Shown here one piece after another: positions 1-10,670 of a stretch of DNA of 64,000 bases. Below the pieces are notes generated by a model. That model did not search any database. It worked only from the letters and a program-made list of their open reading frames with translations, and was not told the origin of the DNA. The DNA is from Metridium senile. Taxonomy: Eukaryota > Cnidaria > Anthozoa > Actiniaria > Metridiidae. The position numbers and the translations under genes were made by a program. How positions within the stretch are numbered: position 1 is the first letter of the stretch; each line of letters opens with the position of its first letter. The stretch spans positions 1,935,631-1,999,630 of the forward strand of contig OX459108.1 in NCBI GenBank assembly GCA_949775045.1, in the 5' to 3' direction.

Positions 1-22
1 ATCATCATCACCATAACTACCA

Positions 23-532
23 TACCGTAAATGCTCTAATGAACACCCGCTATCAAAAAACGCCCCCTATCTAATTAACGCCCCCCATAGTTTAGCAATT
101 TCAAATTAAACGCCCCTCTCTAACAAACGCCTCGTGTCTAATAAACGCCCCCTCCCCCAATCACACATGAACTACTAAGTAAGATACAAGTCGTACAAGA
201 TTCATAACGGATTCAGATATTGAAGAGGCCAGTGATGAAAATACTCTGGTGCTTGAAGAGGACTCGGATGTGGACATTGAATTATGAAACTTTATAACAT
301 TAACGATTTTGAAACGACTTTGATAGACTTATCAGCAGATGGACTATTGACAGTTTGCTAACTGAGCTCTGTCGCTTATATGATGTAATTGCAGAGTATG
401 TTACAGTTTTCAGTTTTGAAAATAAACGCCCCTCTCTTTTAAACGCCTCTTATCTTTTAAACCCCCCCCCCCCCCCTCAGGACTCGTGAAATATATTAAA
501 CACCCCCGGCGTTCATTAGAACATTTACGGTA
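23..532. mobile_element. Non-autonomous DNA transposon with ~25 bp inverted ends, in an APEX1 intron or 3' region
   Basis: Inverted termini TACCGTAAATG(C/T)TCTAATGAAC at 23-47 and 508-532, flanked on both sides by ATC microsatellite. The interior has repeats of the form AAACGCCCC(T/C)C and a C-tract at 463-476. It holds a short acidic open frame (separate entry). Superfamily not determined. Confidence 0.6.
201..287 (+). pseudogene. Acidic C-terminal tail fragment, possibly of a transposase
   Basis: A 28-codon open stretch ending in TGA reads FITDSDIEEASDE...VDIEL. It is Asp/Glu-rich, non-repetitive, and sits inside the inverted-repeat element. Acidic tails like this occur at the ends of some DDE transposases. 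No catalytic domain remains, so the assignment is an inference. Confidence 0.25.
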
Positions 533-891
533 ATCATCATATTCAGCATCATCATCCTTATCAAATGTATCATCACAATCATCATCATCATATTTATCAC
601 CATCATAATCATATTCATCATAATCATCATCAGCACCATCATCATTATCACCATCATAATCATTATAATCACCATTATCATCATAATAATAATAATCATA
701 TTCATCACCATCATATTCATAATAATCATCATCACCACCATCATCATCACCACCATCATCATCACCACCATCATCATCATCATCACCATCATCACCACCA
801 CCACCATTATCATCACCACCATTATCATTATCATCATCATCACCATCATCATCACTGTCATCATCACCATCATCATAAATTATAGTGATAC
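533..891. repeat. ATC/CAT trinucleotide microsatellite in APEX1 intron
   Basis: Imperfect CAT repeats (CATCAT, CACCAT, CATAAT). A shorter block continues at about 1022-1235 across the next intron. Long His-, Met- or Asp-rich frames here are artefacts of the repeat. Confidence 0.95.
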
Positions 892-2092
892 CTATTTCTT
901 GGTGAGCAACATTCAGATCACCACACAGTATTACAGGCTTCTTCTTGTCCAGTCTCTTTAGGTATGACATAAAGTCCTTGTCCCAGTCCTGTCTATAACC
1001 AAGTCTGAAAAACACACTAGACATTTAAGCATCATCATCATCAACTTACATTGTAACTTCATCATCATCATCATACCATCATAATCATCATGCCATCATC
1101 ATCATGCACTATCACCATTATTCATTATCATATTCATCATCATCATCATCAACAAGAACATCATCATCATCATTTAGAAAAATCACCAACATCAAAAATA
1201 ACATCATCAACAAACATCATCATCATCATCACCATTATCATATTACCTTGGCAACCCACGGCCAGAATTTGGGACATCTATCAAAAGAAAAAGACACCAA
1301 TTTGGCAAATATACAGAAGTTCACTTCAGAAATAATATACTCTGATTGGTTGATCTGTGTGTTTAGCACACATCAACACAATTTGCATAAATACAGATTT
1401 AAATGGGAAAGTACAGATTTAAATGGGAACCTGTTATAGCAACATGAGCAGTCTTTTTTGTAGAATTTCGACTTCCTTATTATAGTGTTTGGACTGATGT
1501 ACCCTTAAATAGACCTCTTTACCTTCCTTGTTTGTTGTCCCATTTCAGACCACGTGATGCTACCCTTCGGAGTTGATTCTTTCACATGTAAATGATATAA
1601 CACGTGCAACATAAAAGAACAATTCTCAGGAGAATGCAACGTGGTCTGAAATGGGTAATTTCCATACAGGAGTAAATATATCTTATTAGACATTTTGATG
1701 TGCAATATGGCTGGATATTTTACTCGTTAACTTGCATTTTGACTCGCCTTTACATGCAAACTGTTTAATAAGTTATTTATTTCAATCAAAAGGTTTTTGG
1801 TCTTTTATAGTGCTAAATATTGCTTTACTTGAGCGCTAGATAGACAAGTAAAAATATCACAAGATATGATCATGATCCAGTCCTACTCCTGCGATATTTT
1901 TACTATGACTAGTTGGATATTAATTAAGAGGTCTATTCCCCCAAACGCATCTCTGTTGTAGATGAAAACACATACACTTCAAAGTATGATACTCACATGC
2001 AGTCACTAGGTAGAACTTTTTGTATTCAGCGGTAATCACACGGCCTTCATTATCATGTTCACTTTTTCCTGTGAAAAAAAAAATAATAATAA

Positions 2093-2140
<48 letters not shown>

Positions 2141-5100
2141 TAAATAAAAATAATAATAAAATAAATGAAGAACTAAAATCTCTAGCAATGTGCTCAACAT
2201 GCTTTGGGTTCCCTGTGGTACTCACCGATACCATATTTGACTTCCAAAGGTTCTGTTTTGCTTAAAAGTCTAAATAGAAAGAAAGAAGGAATTCAATGAG
2301 ATTGTCAACATGGAAAAAAATAATATCCTGGTTACCATAGAGACAAACAAACAAACAAAGGGATGGTCAGACAGACAAATGGCCAGACAGACAGACAAAT
2401 GACCAGACAGACAGACAAATGGCCAGACAGACAGAAAAATGGCCAGACAGACAGACCAATGGCCAGATAGACAGACCAATGGCCAGACAGACAGACAAAT
2501 AGGCAGACAGACAGACAAATAAGCAGACAGACAGACAGACAGCAAAATATCCCTCATGTTAGTTAGTCCTTAACCAAGAAAACGCAAAGTCTACAAAGAT
2601 AACTTAGTACTCTCTCCTCAATTATTCTAAGACCCTGAATGGTGGTGGTACGGCCAGGGTTTGAACACCAGTCTCACACATGCAAATCCACTGTTTTATC
2701 AACAGAGCCAACCAAGTTGATTACAGTCAAAACACTGAATCGTGAACACCTAGAACTCATTATTGAGTTTAGTTTTCAAAATTTGTTTCCAGTAATCAAT
2801 TTGAACTTGGACTATTGAAAACGAAGATTTCATTATTCAAAACAAGAATAGTTTGAAAGTTCGATTGTTGATTGGACATAATAAAACATTCAAGTCTCCT
2901 AATATGGAAACATATTGTATGCTTGCTCGTCAAATTCATTGGGCTTCCTGTGTTTCCATTTAGAAGAATCGGATGTTTTATTATGTCCAATCAACAATCG
3001 AACTTTCAAACTATTCTTGTTTTGAATAATGAAATCTTCGTTTTCAATATTCCAAGTTCAAATTGATTCATAAAAAATTTCGAGTTCTACATGTTCACGA
3101 TTCACGTGTTTTGACTGTAAATGTTTTACAGGTTTTTACGTCTGTCAATCTCACCCTGTGCCAGCGTATCCCTTCTTTTCGGCAGAGTTCAGATAGCAAT
3201 GATAACCCTTGAACTTGGCATCCTGTTCACAAAAAAAACACATATATTTGTGTTTGTGTTTGGTTGACAGGCGTAAGTTTGTAAAATTCTTCATAGTACA
3301 TGATATGATATGGTAGCTAATCACCTTTCCTTGCAGCACTAGTGCTGAATTTTGAGAGATCCAGCTTATGTAGTGGAGTTGGAGGCTAACTACACATTTT
3401 TACAAACAAAAATTACACGTTTTTCCATACACCAACACATAGCAGCCACAAGGCGCTTTCAGTAAGAGGACAATTGTTTATCGAAGTAACAATATTTGTC
3501 GAAGTAACAATATTTGTAATAGAGACTATTACAAATATTGTTACTTCGACAAATATTGTTACTTCGATAAACATTCATTCACCTGGGTTCAGACCATTCA
3601 ATACAATAAGAGGACAATTACACAATTTACATACACCAACACATAGCAGCCACAAGGCGCTTTCAGTACAAACACTTACAAATAGCAGCCACCTTCCAAC
3701 TCAATTTTAACCACAGAGCACAGCTAGGATCGCGTAATTATGTTGTGAGCCCTAGCAACACTAACAGGATCTCAGTGCCCAACTATTAGTCAAAGAGTGG
3801 TGTGGGATCTTTAACGTCCCTCCTGTACAGTGTGTGTGAGGTGTGGGGAGACGGGACCCCTGGTTTATCGTCCTTATCTGAGAAGACTTGAAGATCTAAC
3901 CATTTGTAAATAGAGAACGAAAGGCAGCAGCTTCTCAATTATTTAAAGACCCTCAGTAGTGGTCCGGCCGGGACGCGAACCCCACACCTCCCGCACAGTA
4001 GTCTGGCACTTTACCAATTGAGCTCACTGGTCGGTGGTTACATGAAGCTCTAATGCAAATGTATTATTATGTGGCTCACAATACCTCAGGAAAGACATCT
4101 TCATTGCATTTGATCTCCTGCAGACAGATAATGTCTGGCTTCTCTCTTGAAACAAATGCACTTGGCTTGCTTTTCTAGATAAAAATCATGTGTATATAAA
4201 TGTGTGTAATTTACAGCAAAAATCCTTGTAAATTTCAATCTGACTTTTTTTTTCGATCTGTCAATCAGTTTGGAGACACATATTGTAATTGTTAATTTGT
4301 AAAGTCATTGGTTAATTTGATGTAAGCTCTGCCTTCAAACTGATTGATGGATTACATTTAACAATAGTCCCCTTTACAGCTCCCTGCGCCATCTTGAAAG
4401 GTAGCCAGGCCTTTGCATCGAAGCGAGACGAATGTTGAGCTTGCAGTGATAGAGACATTTTAACACCTCACGGGACAATTATTCACTTGTCTCTATTATT
4501 GCAAGCTCAACGTTCATCTTGCTTTGATGCAAAGGCCTGGCTACCTTTCAAGATGGCGCATGGAACTTTGAAGGGGATTATTTACTGGTTGTGATCTGTT
4601 TGGTATATTGACATCCACTTCAGGCAGTAGATACTTCTATTAAAGTGCACCTGACGCCCTTCATGATATTTTGCAAATCTGTTGTACATGAGGTGTATAA
4701 TAAGTGTACTTAATATTTCTTGATGTCGACCTCTCCTTTTTGAGATATGAACATTTGAAATCTGAAAATGCAAATGAGGTGACGTAATCCCAGGAATTTG
4801 TCAAAGTTTTGTTTCAAAGCTGACAGCAAGCTTGTTTTTGTAAAAGTAGTAAAAATGTTAATGGTAGTGTGAATATTAGTAATACAGATATTGAGCTTTA
4901 AAATATTGCTATAATTATTTCCAGAGAACTTTTGTATATTTAATGAGGCCTGGGATGACGTCACTTCATTTGCATTTTCAGATTTCAAATGCTTATGTCT
5001 CAGAAAGGAGATGTCGACATCAAGAAATATTAAGTACACTTATTATACACCTCATGTACAACAGATTTGCAAAATATCGTGAAGGGCGTCAGGTGCACTT

Positions 5101-7070
5101 TATTTCAAGTTTTGTGTATCAGGTACTCACCAACCATGCCTTGACACCATTTACATTCCAGGATACTATCTTGAAATTAAAATCTCTATATTTAAAGAAT
5201 ACAAATACAAATTAATAAAAAAAATTAAATAACAATAAATCATTGTTTTACATCGAAATACTGGTATCTCCGAAGTCAGTGGCCATTGTTTAATGTTTTG
5301 CGGATGGAGGAAAACTTGATATAGAAAAAATAGAAATATTTTGAATGACAAAGGATTTCAGTTCCCTTGAGAGAAAAGCTGCATTGTTTTGACCACAGAC
5401 ATGGCTGCAATGAAATCCCTCATACTTACGCTTCACTAGATGAGTCATAGCCCCTAGATCCTGATGCTCCATGGTCTGTCTTGGCAACTTTACTTGTAGT
5501 GGGCTCGTCGTCTTCATCGGATGAATCATCTTTCGGTCGCTTGGTTCCCTTAAAGAAATCTGTTATCTGTTTCTAGAAATATGTAATGTTAGGGAGAGAC
5601 TATGAACCAGACAGGGGCAGGTCTAGTATCATTGAGAGAGATATATATTAAGAATTAAGGATGGGGACATGCAGGGTCCTCAACACTGCAACAATGCAAA
5701 AGAAACTTTTGACAACAAAATTTATGCTCCACAATAACTAGCTCTCACCAAACACTTCAAACACCACACTGGACACCAAGGCATTTACATCACTGCACTT
5801 TGAGACTTTTGTCACCGCAACACCAAAAGAGATATTCATCAACGCTGCAACAGCACAATCCCCCGTGTAACCCTCATTAAGGTATTTAGACCCCGTCTAC
5901 ATGGATCCGGATACTTTTGAAACCGCATACTTTTTGATGCGAATCGGCCTATCGTCCACACAAATCCAGTGAATCCGGTCACCAAAACCGCATACTTTTA
6001 CTTGAATCCTCCGGATACGCGGATTCGTGTGGACGCAAATATTTCTATGCGGTTTCAGCCGGATCGGATTCATGTAGACGAGGCCTTAGATACATGACCA
6101 CATCATTCAGCAATTCTTTAAATCTTATCGTGTTTAAAAAAATACTATTATTTTTTTTTTATCATCACTTCAAATTATCACTATTTTCATTATCTTTACA
6201 AAAAATATTAATAATCCATAAGACATTTACAAAAGAAAAGTGTAACTCTTGCAGACCCTTGATACAGAATCGTCCTGATATTTTGCATAAATTTAAACAT
6301 GAAAATGTTCTTCGCCAAATTCCGATACTGAACCAACACTGAATATCATCACTATCATTCCTATTAACAACATCATTATCGTCACTGTCACAACTACCAT
6401 CATCACCATCACTATTCAAAAAAGTATGTAAGGAATTTAATAATAGTAGAGAAATAGTGAAAAATTACCATATTAGATGTATTTCATCTATTTTAAATAC
6501 AGCACTATATAATGTTTCTATATAGATCCTAAAGATTAGCCAAATTTTGATCACAAACTACCCTCAAAGTGCTACCGAATAAAGATTTAATTTTAGAACT
6601 GATGTCACTTTCCCCCTGTCACGAAAATGTCCCCCACAGTAGACTTAAACTAGCTCCTTGGTAAACAAACTAACGAAGGATAATATAGTATAGGTTTTAA
6701 ACATGAAAGTTGGAGCATTTGGGAACGCAGAATGAAGTTAATAGACGAAGCATAAAAAACGCGTGAAATTATATCACAACTGCCGCGACTTATTCGGAAT
6801 GAAGAAAAACACATTAATTACAGAAGACGAAAGGTAGGAAAACATCATTTATATCTTAGAAATTACGATAAAAGCTTTGAAATTCCTACTGAAATGATTG
6901 AATACTATTTGATCTTATAAAATAGCTTGATATGGTAAACTGCTTTGACGTTTTGAGCTGGGGTTTGCAAAGAGTCGAATTCTGCGATAGTTAAAACAGC
7001 AGGTATTTCAATTTTCTGCAGGTGCCTTGAGCATTGATCTCCTTACCTTTGCCTTAGCTTTTGGAGGCAT
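892..7070 (-). CDS. APEX1: AP endonuclease 1 (Ref-1/ExoIII family), partial: first nine exons
   Basis: Class II apurinic/apyrimidinic endonuclease of nuclear base-excision repair. Exons in coding order: 7070-7047, 5572-5430, 5185-5131, 4174-4085, 3222-3155, 2269-2226, 2068-1997, 1277-1247, 1004-892. All are GT-AG bounded with matching phases, giving 213 codons; the remaining 3' exons lie left of the window. Start chosen: ATG at 7070 (MPPKAKAK, then GTAAGG). Visible family motifs: KIVSWNVNG (metal/DNA binding), CLQEIKC (metal-binding Glu), YVPNSGRG (active-site Tyr) and [10 protein letters not shown] (catalytic Asp and Asn). The N-terminus is short, Lys-rich then acidic, and carries KKQITDFFK, which resembles a PCNA-interacting motif. 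The residue equivalent to human redox Cys65 is Val. Introns are crowded with MITEs and SINEs. The family call is very secure; exact small-exon boundaries are slightly less so. Confidence 0.93.
1278..1996. other. APEX1 intron, no recognised feature
   Basis: AT-rich intron between the YVPNSG exon and the EHDNEGR exon. It contains a short direct repeat AGTACAGATTTAAATGGGAA near 1390-1428 and nothing else recognised. Confidence 0.5.
2080..2166. repeat. TAA/AAT microsatellite
   Basis: AATAATAAT run with A-rich interruptions, directly upstream (in the gene's sense) of the acceptor of the 2068-1997 APEX1 exon. Confidence 0.95.
2340..2545. repeat. CAGA-type minisatellite, ~20 bp unit
   Basis: Tandem units of the form GGCCAGACAGACAGACAAAT, with flanking ACAG and AAAC runs. 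It abuts the tail of the neighbouring SINE. Confidence 0.9.
2590..2719 (-). mobile_element. tRNA-derived SINE fragment
   Basis: On the minus strand a tRNA-like head has an A-box-like TGGCTCTGTTGA and a B-box-like GTGTTCAAACCC. It is followed by AGGGTCTTAGAATAATTGAG, which is shared with the SINE at 3718-4046. The body is truncated and runs into the CAGA minisatellite. Confidence 0.6.
2724..3117. mobile_element. 394 bp MITE, TA-flanked (Tc1/mariner-like)
   Basis: Almost the whole element is a long inverted repeat. Termini CAGTCAAAACAC at 2724 and GTGTTTTGACTG ending at 3117 are each flanked by TA. The arms match through about 2910/2960. It lies in an APEX1 intron. Confidence 0.8.
3475..3573. 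repeat. 99 bp near-perfect palindrome (48-nt arms, 3-nt loop)
   Basis: Each arm contains two copies of a CGAAGTAACAATATTTGT unit; the centre is TAATAG-AGA-CTATTA. A direct repeat of about 37 bp containing AGCAGCCACAAGGCGCTTTC lies on both sides (about 3428-3464 and 3631-3668). Confidence 0.9.
3718..4046 (-). mobile_element. Full tRNA-derived SINE
   Basis: The minus strand begins near 4046 with a tRNA-like head: A box TGAGCTCAATTGG and B box GGTTCGCGTCC. A conserved body follows, with AATAATTGAGAAGCTGC, ATAAACCAGGGGTCCCGTC and GGACGTTAAAGATCCCACAC. Internal GACGTTAAAGANCCC blocks are typical of widespread invertebrate SINE bodies (recalled, not searched). It lies in an APEX1 intron, same strand as the gene. 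Confidence 0.75.
4364..4580. mobile_element. Fold-back MITE with ~60 bp arms
   Basis: Inverted arms contain GCGCCATCTTGAAAGGTAGC / GCTACCTTTCAAGATGGCGC, with a spacer of about 60 bp near 4455-4500. Each arm carries a CCATCTTG/CAAGATGG motif resembling a YY1 site. Confidence 0.75.
4643..5100. mobile_element. 458 bp MITE, TA-flanked
   Basis: Termini AAGTGCACCTGACGCCCTTC and GAAGGGCGTCAGGTGCACTT are flanked by TA on both sides (4641-4642 and 5101-5102). Inverted arms of about 155 bp. Its right end is only 30 bp from the donor of the KIVSWNVNG exon of APEX1. Confidence 0.85.
5573..7046 (-). other. First intron of APEX1
   Basis: 1.47 kb between the start exon and the FFKGTKRPK exon. It holds the MITE at 5888-6088 and a short CAT-rich patch at 6345-6418; otherwise no feature seen. 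Confidence 0.7.
5888..6088. mobile_element. ~200 bp MITE, copy 1 of the GTCTACACGAATCCG family
   Basis: Inverted arms: GACCCCGTCTACATGGATCC at the left and GTAGACGAGGCC at the right, with repeated CCGCATACTTTT and GTGTGGACG blocks inside. Flanked by TTAGA on both sides. A second copy lies at 12498-12702 in opposite orientation. Confidence 0.75.
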
Positions 7071-7690
7071 TTTGAAGGAAAACTAACCCCAAATTATAGG
7101 TAAAATAAGAGTTATTTCTTGACCAAGTTGACAACCCCGCGTGGCGCGAATTGTCGACGTCGAAATCAAGCAGGCGTTGCTAACGCAGAACTTATGATAG
7201 ATTGGATTCGATTCAGTATTTTAAAAAAAATCAAAATTTGTTTTGCTCCATTCAGTTTATGAGAATTTTTAATGAAAAAGCAATTAAGCTCATTTAATGA
7301 GCATGAGACTTTTAGTTAAATTGATAATACTAGATCAAAAATGGTTATTTTGCAGAATATATCTAGAAATTGTATAACACAGGTAGCCCAGATCTCACAA
7401 CACAGGTAGCCCAACAAAACCCAGAGCACCTCGGCCGCGGCGAAAAACTGTAGAAAAGCTGATCTTGCCTAGGGGCTGCCATCCTCCCTGGTCTTTTGAC
7501 TAGCGCCACGTTAGGTTTTCTGTCGGGATAGAGCGGATGGGGCCGACATCTTCATCCTACACGTTAAATGGACTCCATGCTTCAGCTTCATAGAATGTCT
7601 CGCAGGAATCGTCCCAATTTTTTTTTTTTTTTTTTGCGATATGCTTTTTACTTGTTACCTTGGTCATGGGTTCGATTCCAACAGCTGATG
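7071..7690. other. APEX1 upstream region
   Basis: Region 5' of the APEX1 start codon. It contains GACGTC near 7158 and a GC-richer patch near 7425-7500. A T-tract lies at 7619-7635. GGTTCGATTCC at 7670-7680 resembles a tRNA B box, but no tRNA fold is present around it. Confidence 0.4.
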
Positions 7691-7695
7691 GCACT

Positions 7696-7765
7696 CTTCT
7701 CTTCTCTTCTCTTCTCTTCTCTTCTCTTCTCTTCTCTTCTCTTCTCTTCTCTTCTCTTCTCTTTT
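7696..7765. repeat. CTTCT pentanucleotide microsatellite
   Basis: About 13 pure CTTCT units. Confidence 0.97.
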
Positions 7766-7807
7766 CTTTCATTTTTCTCATTGTTAATATTAACTTATAA
7801 TTTGTTA

Positions 7808-8071
7808 AACACCCGCAAGTAAGAACCTGAAAATTAAGAACCTGTTAGCCTCAAATTTGTCATTTATATATTATGATATTTAGCATTTCATTTAGCATTG
7901 ACCTAAATTCTTATCCATGCATTCGCATACATTTATTTTTTTATTTACATACAGGTCAATGCATTTGCACATCACTCTTTTTTTACATAAAAAAAATTGT
8001 TTTAACTACCATTTAAACAAGAACCTGTTTAGGCTAACTCCAAAAAATGTAGGTTCTTACTTGCGGGTGTT
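7808..8071. mobile_element. 264 bp MITE, TA-flanked (Tc1/mariner-like)
   Basis: Termini AACACCCGCAAGTAAGAACC and GGTTCTTACTTGCGGGTGTT, each flanked by TA (7806-7807 and 8072-8073). Further AAGAACCTG copies occur in both subterminal regions. Confidence 0.85.
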
Positions 8072-8089
8072 TACTGTAACACAAACTGA

Positions 8090-8185
8090 TAAATCGATAA
8101 CAAGAGAAGAGATACCGACATCCTTTGCAGGCTTCGATTCGAAAGGTGGATTGTAGCTTTGATTGCAACAACGATTTAAAAAAAG
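8090..8185 (-). mobile_element. Fragment of the repeat amplified at 45.6-46.7 kb
   Basis: Contains ACAAGAGAAGAGATACCGAC, CATCCTTTGCAGGCTTCG and GTAGCTTTGATTGCAACAAC in reverse orientation relative to the tandem units at 45.6-46.6 kb. Confidence 0.6.
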
Positions 8186-8369
8186 GTGTTTGCTATCAGC
8201 TGTATCTAAAACAAAGACAGTGTTCTTGCATCTATACCTAATAAGCTTATTATTGGAACTCTACCCTATTCTGCTTTGCAGTAATAGGAAGGAAGAAGAG
8301 ATTTTGATATCTGATAACCCAAAAACTGACATATATACTGATTGAAGGATTCTTGGTTAATAAATAGAC

Positions 8370-9712
8370 AATTGAAGTTAAAATAGTAAAAATGTACGAT
8401 AACTAGCAGTTAAACTAGTGTGGACTACGTCGATGTTTCTAAGGAAACAATTGGAGTAAAAATGTACGATAACTAGCGGTTAAACTAGTGTGGACTGTGT
8501 CAGTGTTTCTAATTAAGAAAAACAATTGGAGTAAAAATGTAGGATAACTACCGGTTAAACTAGTATGGACTGCATCATTGTTTCTAAGGAGACAATTGGA
8601 GTAAAAATGTACGACAACTAGCGGTTAAACTAGTGTGGACTGCGTCGATGTTTCTAAGGAAACAATTGGAGTGAAAATGTACGACAACTAGCGGTTAAAC
8701 TAGTGTGGACTGCGTCGATGTTTCTAAGGAAACAATTGGAGTGAAAATGTACGACAACTAGCGGTTAAACTAGTGTGGACTGCGTCGATGTTTCTAAGGA
8801 AACAATTGGAGTGAAAATGTACGATAACTAGCGGTTAAACTAGTGTGGACTGCGTCGATGTTTCTAAGGAAACAATTGGAGTGAAAATGTACGATAACTA
8901 GCGGTTAAACTAGTGTGGACTGCGTCGATGTTTCTAAGGAAACAATTGGAGTGAAAATGTACGATAACTAGCGGTTAAACTAGTGTGGACTGTATCAGTG
9001 TTTCTAAGAAAAACAATTGGAGTAAAAATGTAGGATAACTAGCGGTTAAACTAGTGTGGACTGCGTCAGTGTTTCTAAGGAAACAATTGGAGTAAAAATG
9101 TACGATAACTAGCGGTTAAACTAGTGTGGACTGTGTCAGTGTTTCTAAGAAAAACAATTGGAGTAAAAATGTACGATAACTAGCGGTTAAACTAGTGTGG
9201 ACTGCGTTAGTGTTTCTAAGGAAACAATTGGAGTAAAAATGTAGGATAACTAGCGGTTAAACTAGTGTGGACTGCGTCAGTGTTTCTAAGGAAACAATTG
9301 GAGTAAAAATGTAGGATAACTAGCGGTTAAACTAGTGTGGACTGCGTCAGTGTTTCTAAGGAAACAATTGGAGTAAAAATGTAGGATAACTAGCGGTTAA
9401 ACTAGTGTGGACTGTGTCAGTGTTTCTAAGGAAACAATTGTAGTAAAAATGTAGGATAACTAGCGGTTAAACTAGTGTGGACTGCGTCAGTGTTTCTAAG
9501 GAAACAATTGTAGTAAAAATGTAGGATAACTAGCGGTTAAACTAGTGTGGACTGCGTCAGTGTTTCTAAGGAAACAATTGGAGTAAAAATGTAGGATAAC
9601 TAGCGGTTAAACTAGTGTGGACTGCGTCAGTGTTTCTAAGGAAACAATTGTAGTAAAAATGTAGGATAACTAGCGGTTAAACTAGTGAGGACTGTGTCAG
9701 TGTTTCTTAGGC
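8370..9712 (+). repeat. Satellite A: 70 bp tandem array, ~19 copies
   Basis: Unit about 70 bp (some 72). Diagnostic parts are ACTAGCGGTTAAACTAGT, TGGACTGCGTCAGTGTTT and CTAAGGAAACAATTGGAG. Two small palindromes per unit: ACTAG...CTAGT and TGTTTC-TAAG-GAAACA. Variants (TACGATAAC versus TAGGATAAC, GTGAAAA versus GTAAAA) cluster in blocks, as expected for local unequal exchange. Shares a core with satellite B. Confidence 0.97.
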
Positions 9713-10670
9713 AAATGTTGTAAATATTGATTGTAAAATTGTATAAATAGTTTGATTGCATGCTGTTGTTTCAATGTATGCCCATAATATCTCAACAATA
9801 ACCTCTATGTTCTTTACAAGAATAATGATTGCAAGCACCTGGATTATTCTTACGTGTTTAATTTTTGAAACTTTTTTTGAACAGATCATTTGTTTGTACC
9901 ATGTATTTTCCAACAATGTATAGAAACCTGAATCTGCTATTATTTTTTGAAAATAATAATTACATTAGGAGAAAAACGCAAACTTCTGAAATTCACCTGT
10001 TCAAGAAAGCTAATCTAATTAACACCTTTTGTAATTCTATACCCGATGAAAATACAACAAAAACAATTTCCATAGAATGAAGAATGAATAATAATAATAA
10101 TATCTCAACAATAACCTCCATGTTCTTAACAAGAATAATGATTGCAAACACCTGGATTATTCGTGTTTAAAGGTATGCATGACATTATCTCAACAATAAA
10201 CATGGCAATTAACGAAAATGATTATATGCACCAACTCGTGCAATTATTTGTTTTTAGGCATAAATGACTGTAAGTTTAGATTATTCTTTTCCATCTTAGA
10301 AATGTTCACTTTAAAGTTGTTTTTGAGTATAAAATCCCTTGGGAGAAGGAATTCTGTTTGTAATAAAACATTTCCTCGCAGATCCGAATGTCTGTAAGTA
10401 CCTCGATTATTCGTGTTCAGATAATCGCTTTCCATCTTAGAAATGTTCACTTTCAAGTTGTTTTCGAGTATAAAATCCCTTTTGCAAAGAAATTTTGTTT
10501 TTAATGAAACATTCCCCTTGTTCTGGATGAGAATGTCTATAAGTATAAGTACCTCAATTATTTGTGTTCAGAAAATCGCTTTCCATCTTAGAAATGTTCA
10601 CTTTCAAGTTGTTTTCGAGTATAAAATCCCTTTTGCAAAGGAATTTTGTTTTTAATAAAACATTGGGAAC
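9713..10670. repeat. Two short degenerate tandem repeat families
   Basis: A unit containing CTCAACAATAACCTC and AAGAATAATGATTGCAA occurs near 9790-9860 and 10105-10170. Another unit (~140-150 bp) with AGAAATGTTCACTTTCAAG and GAGTATAAAATCCCTT occurs three times, near 10300, 10440 and 10590. No gene recognised. Confidence 0.75.

Noticed and set aside
496..885. Long Met-, His- or Asp-rich frames (also at 13.4, 29.2-30.2, 31.2-31.9, 41.0, 55.1, 57.9 kb)
   Set aside because: Translations of CAT/GAT/ATGATA microsatellites in introns or spacers.
3961..4046. Genuine tRNA gene on the minus strand
   Set aside because: A and B boxes are present, but the sequence continues into a SINE body and shares it with a second copy at 2590-2719, so it is a SINE head.
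7655..7685. tRNA gene suggested by GGTTCGATTCC
   Set aside because: Only a B-box-like string; no acceptor stem, D arm or anticodon arm can be folded around it.
8370..9712. CRISPR-like array
   Set aside because: Whole 70 bp units repeat without unique spacers, and the setting is a eukaryotic intron-rich genome.
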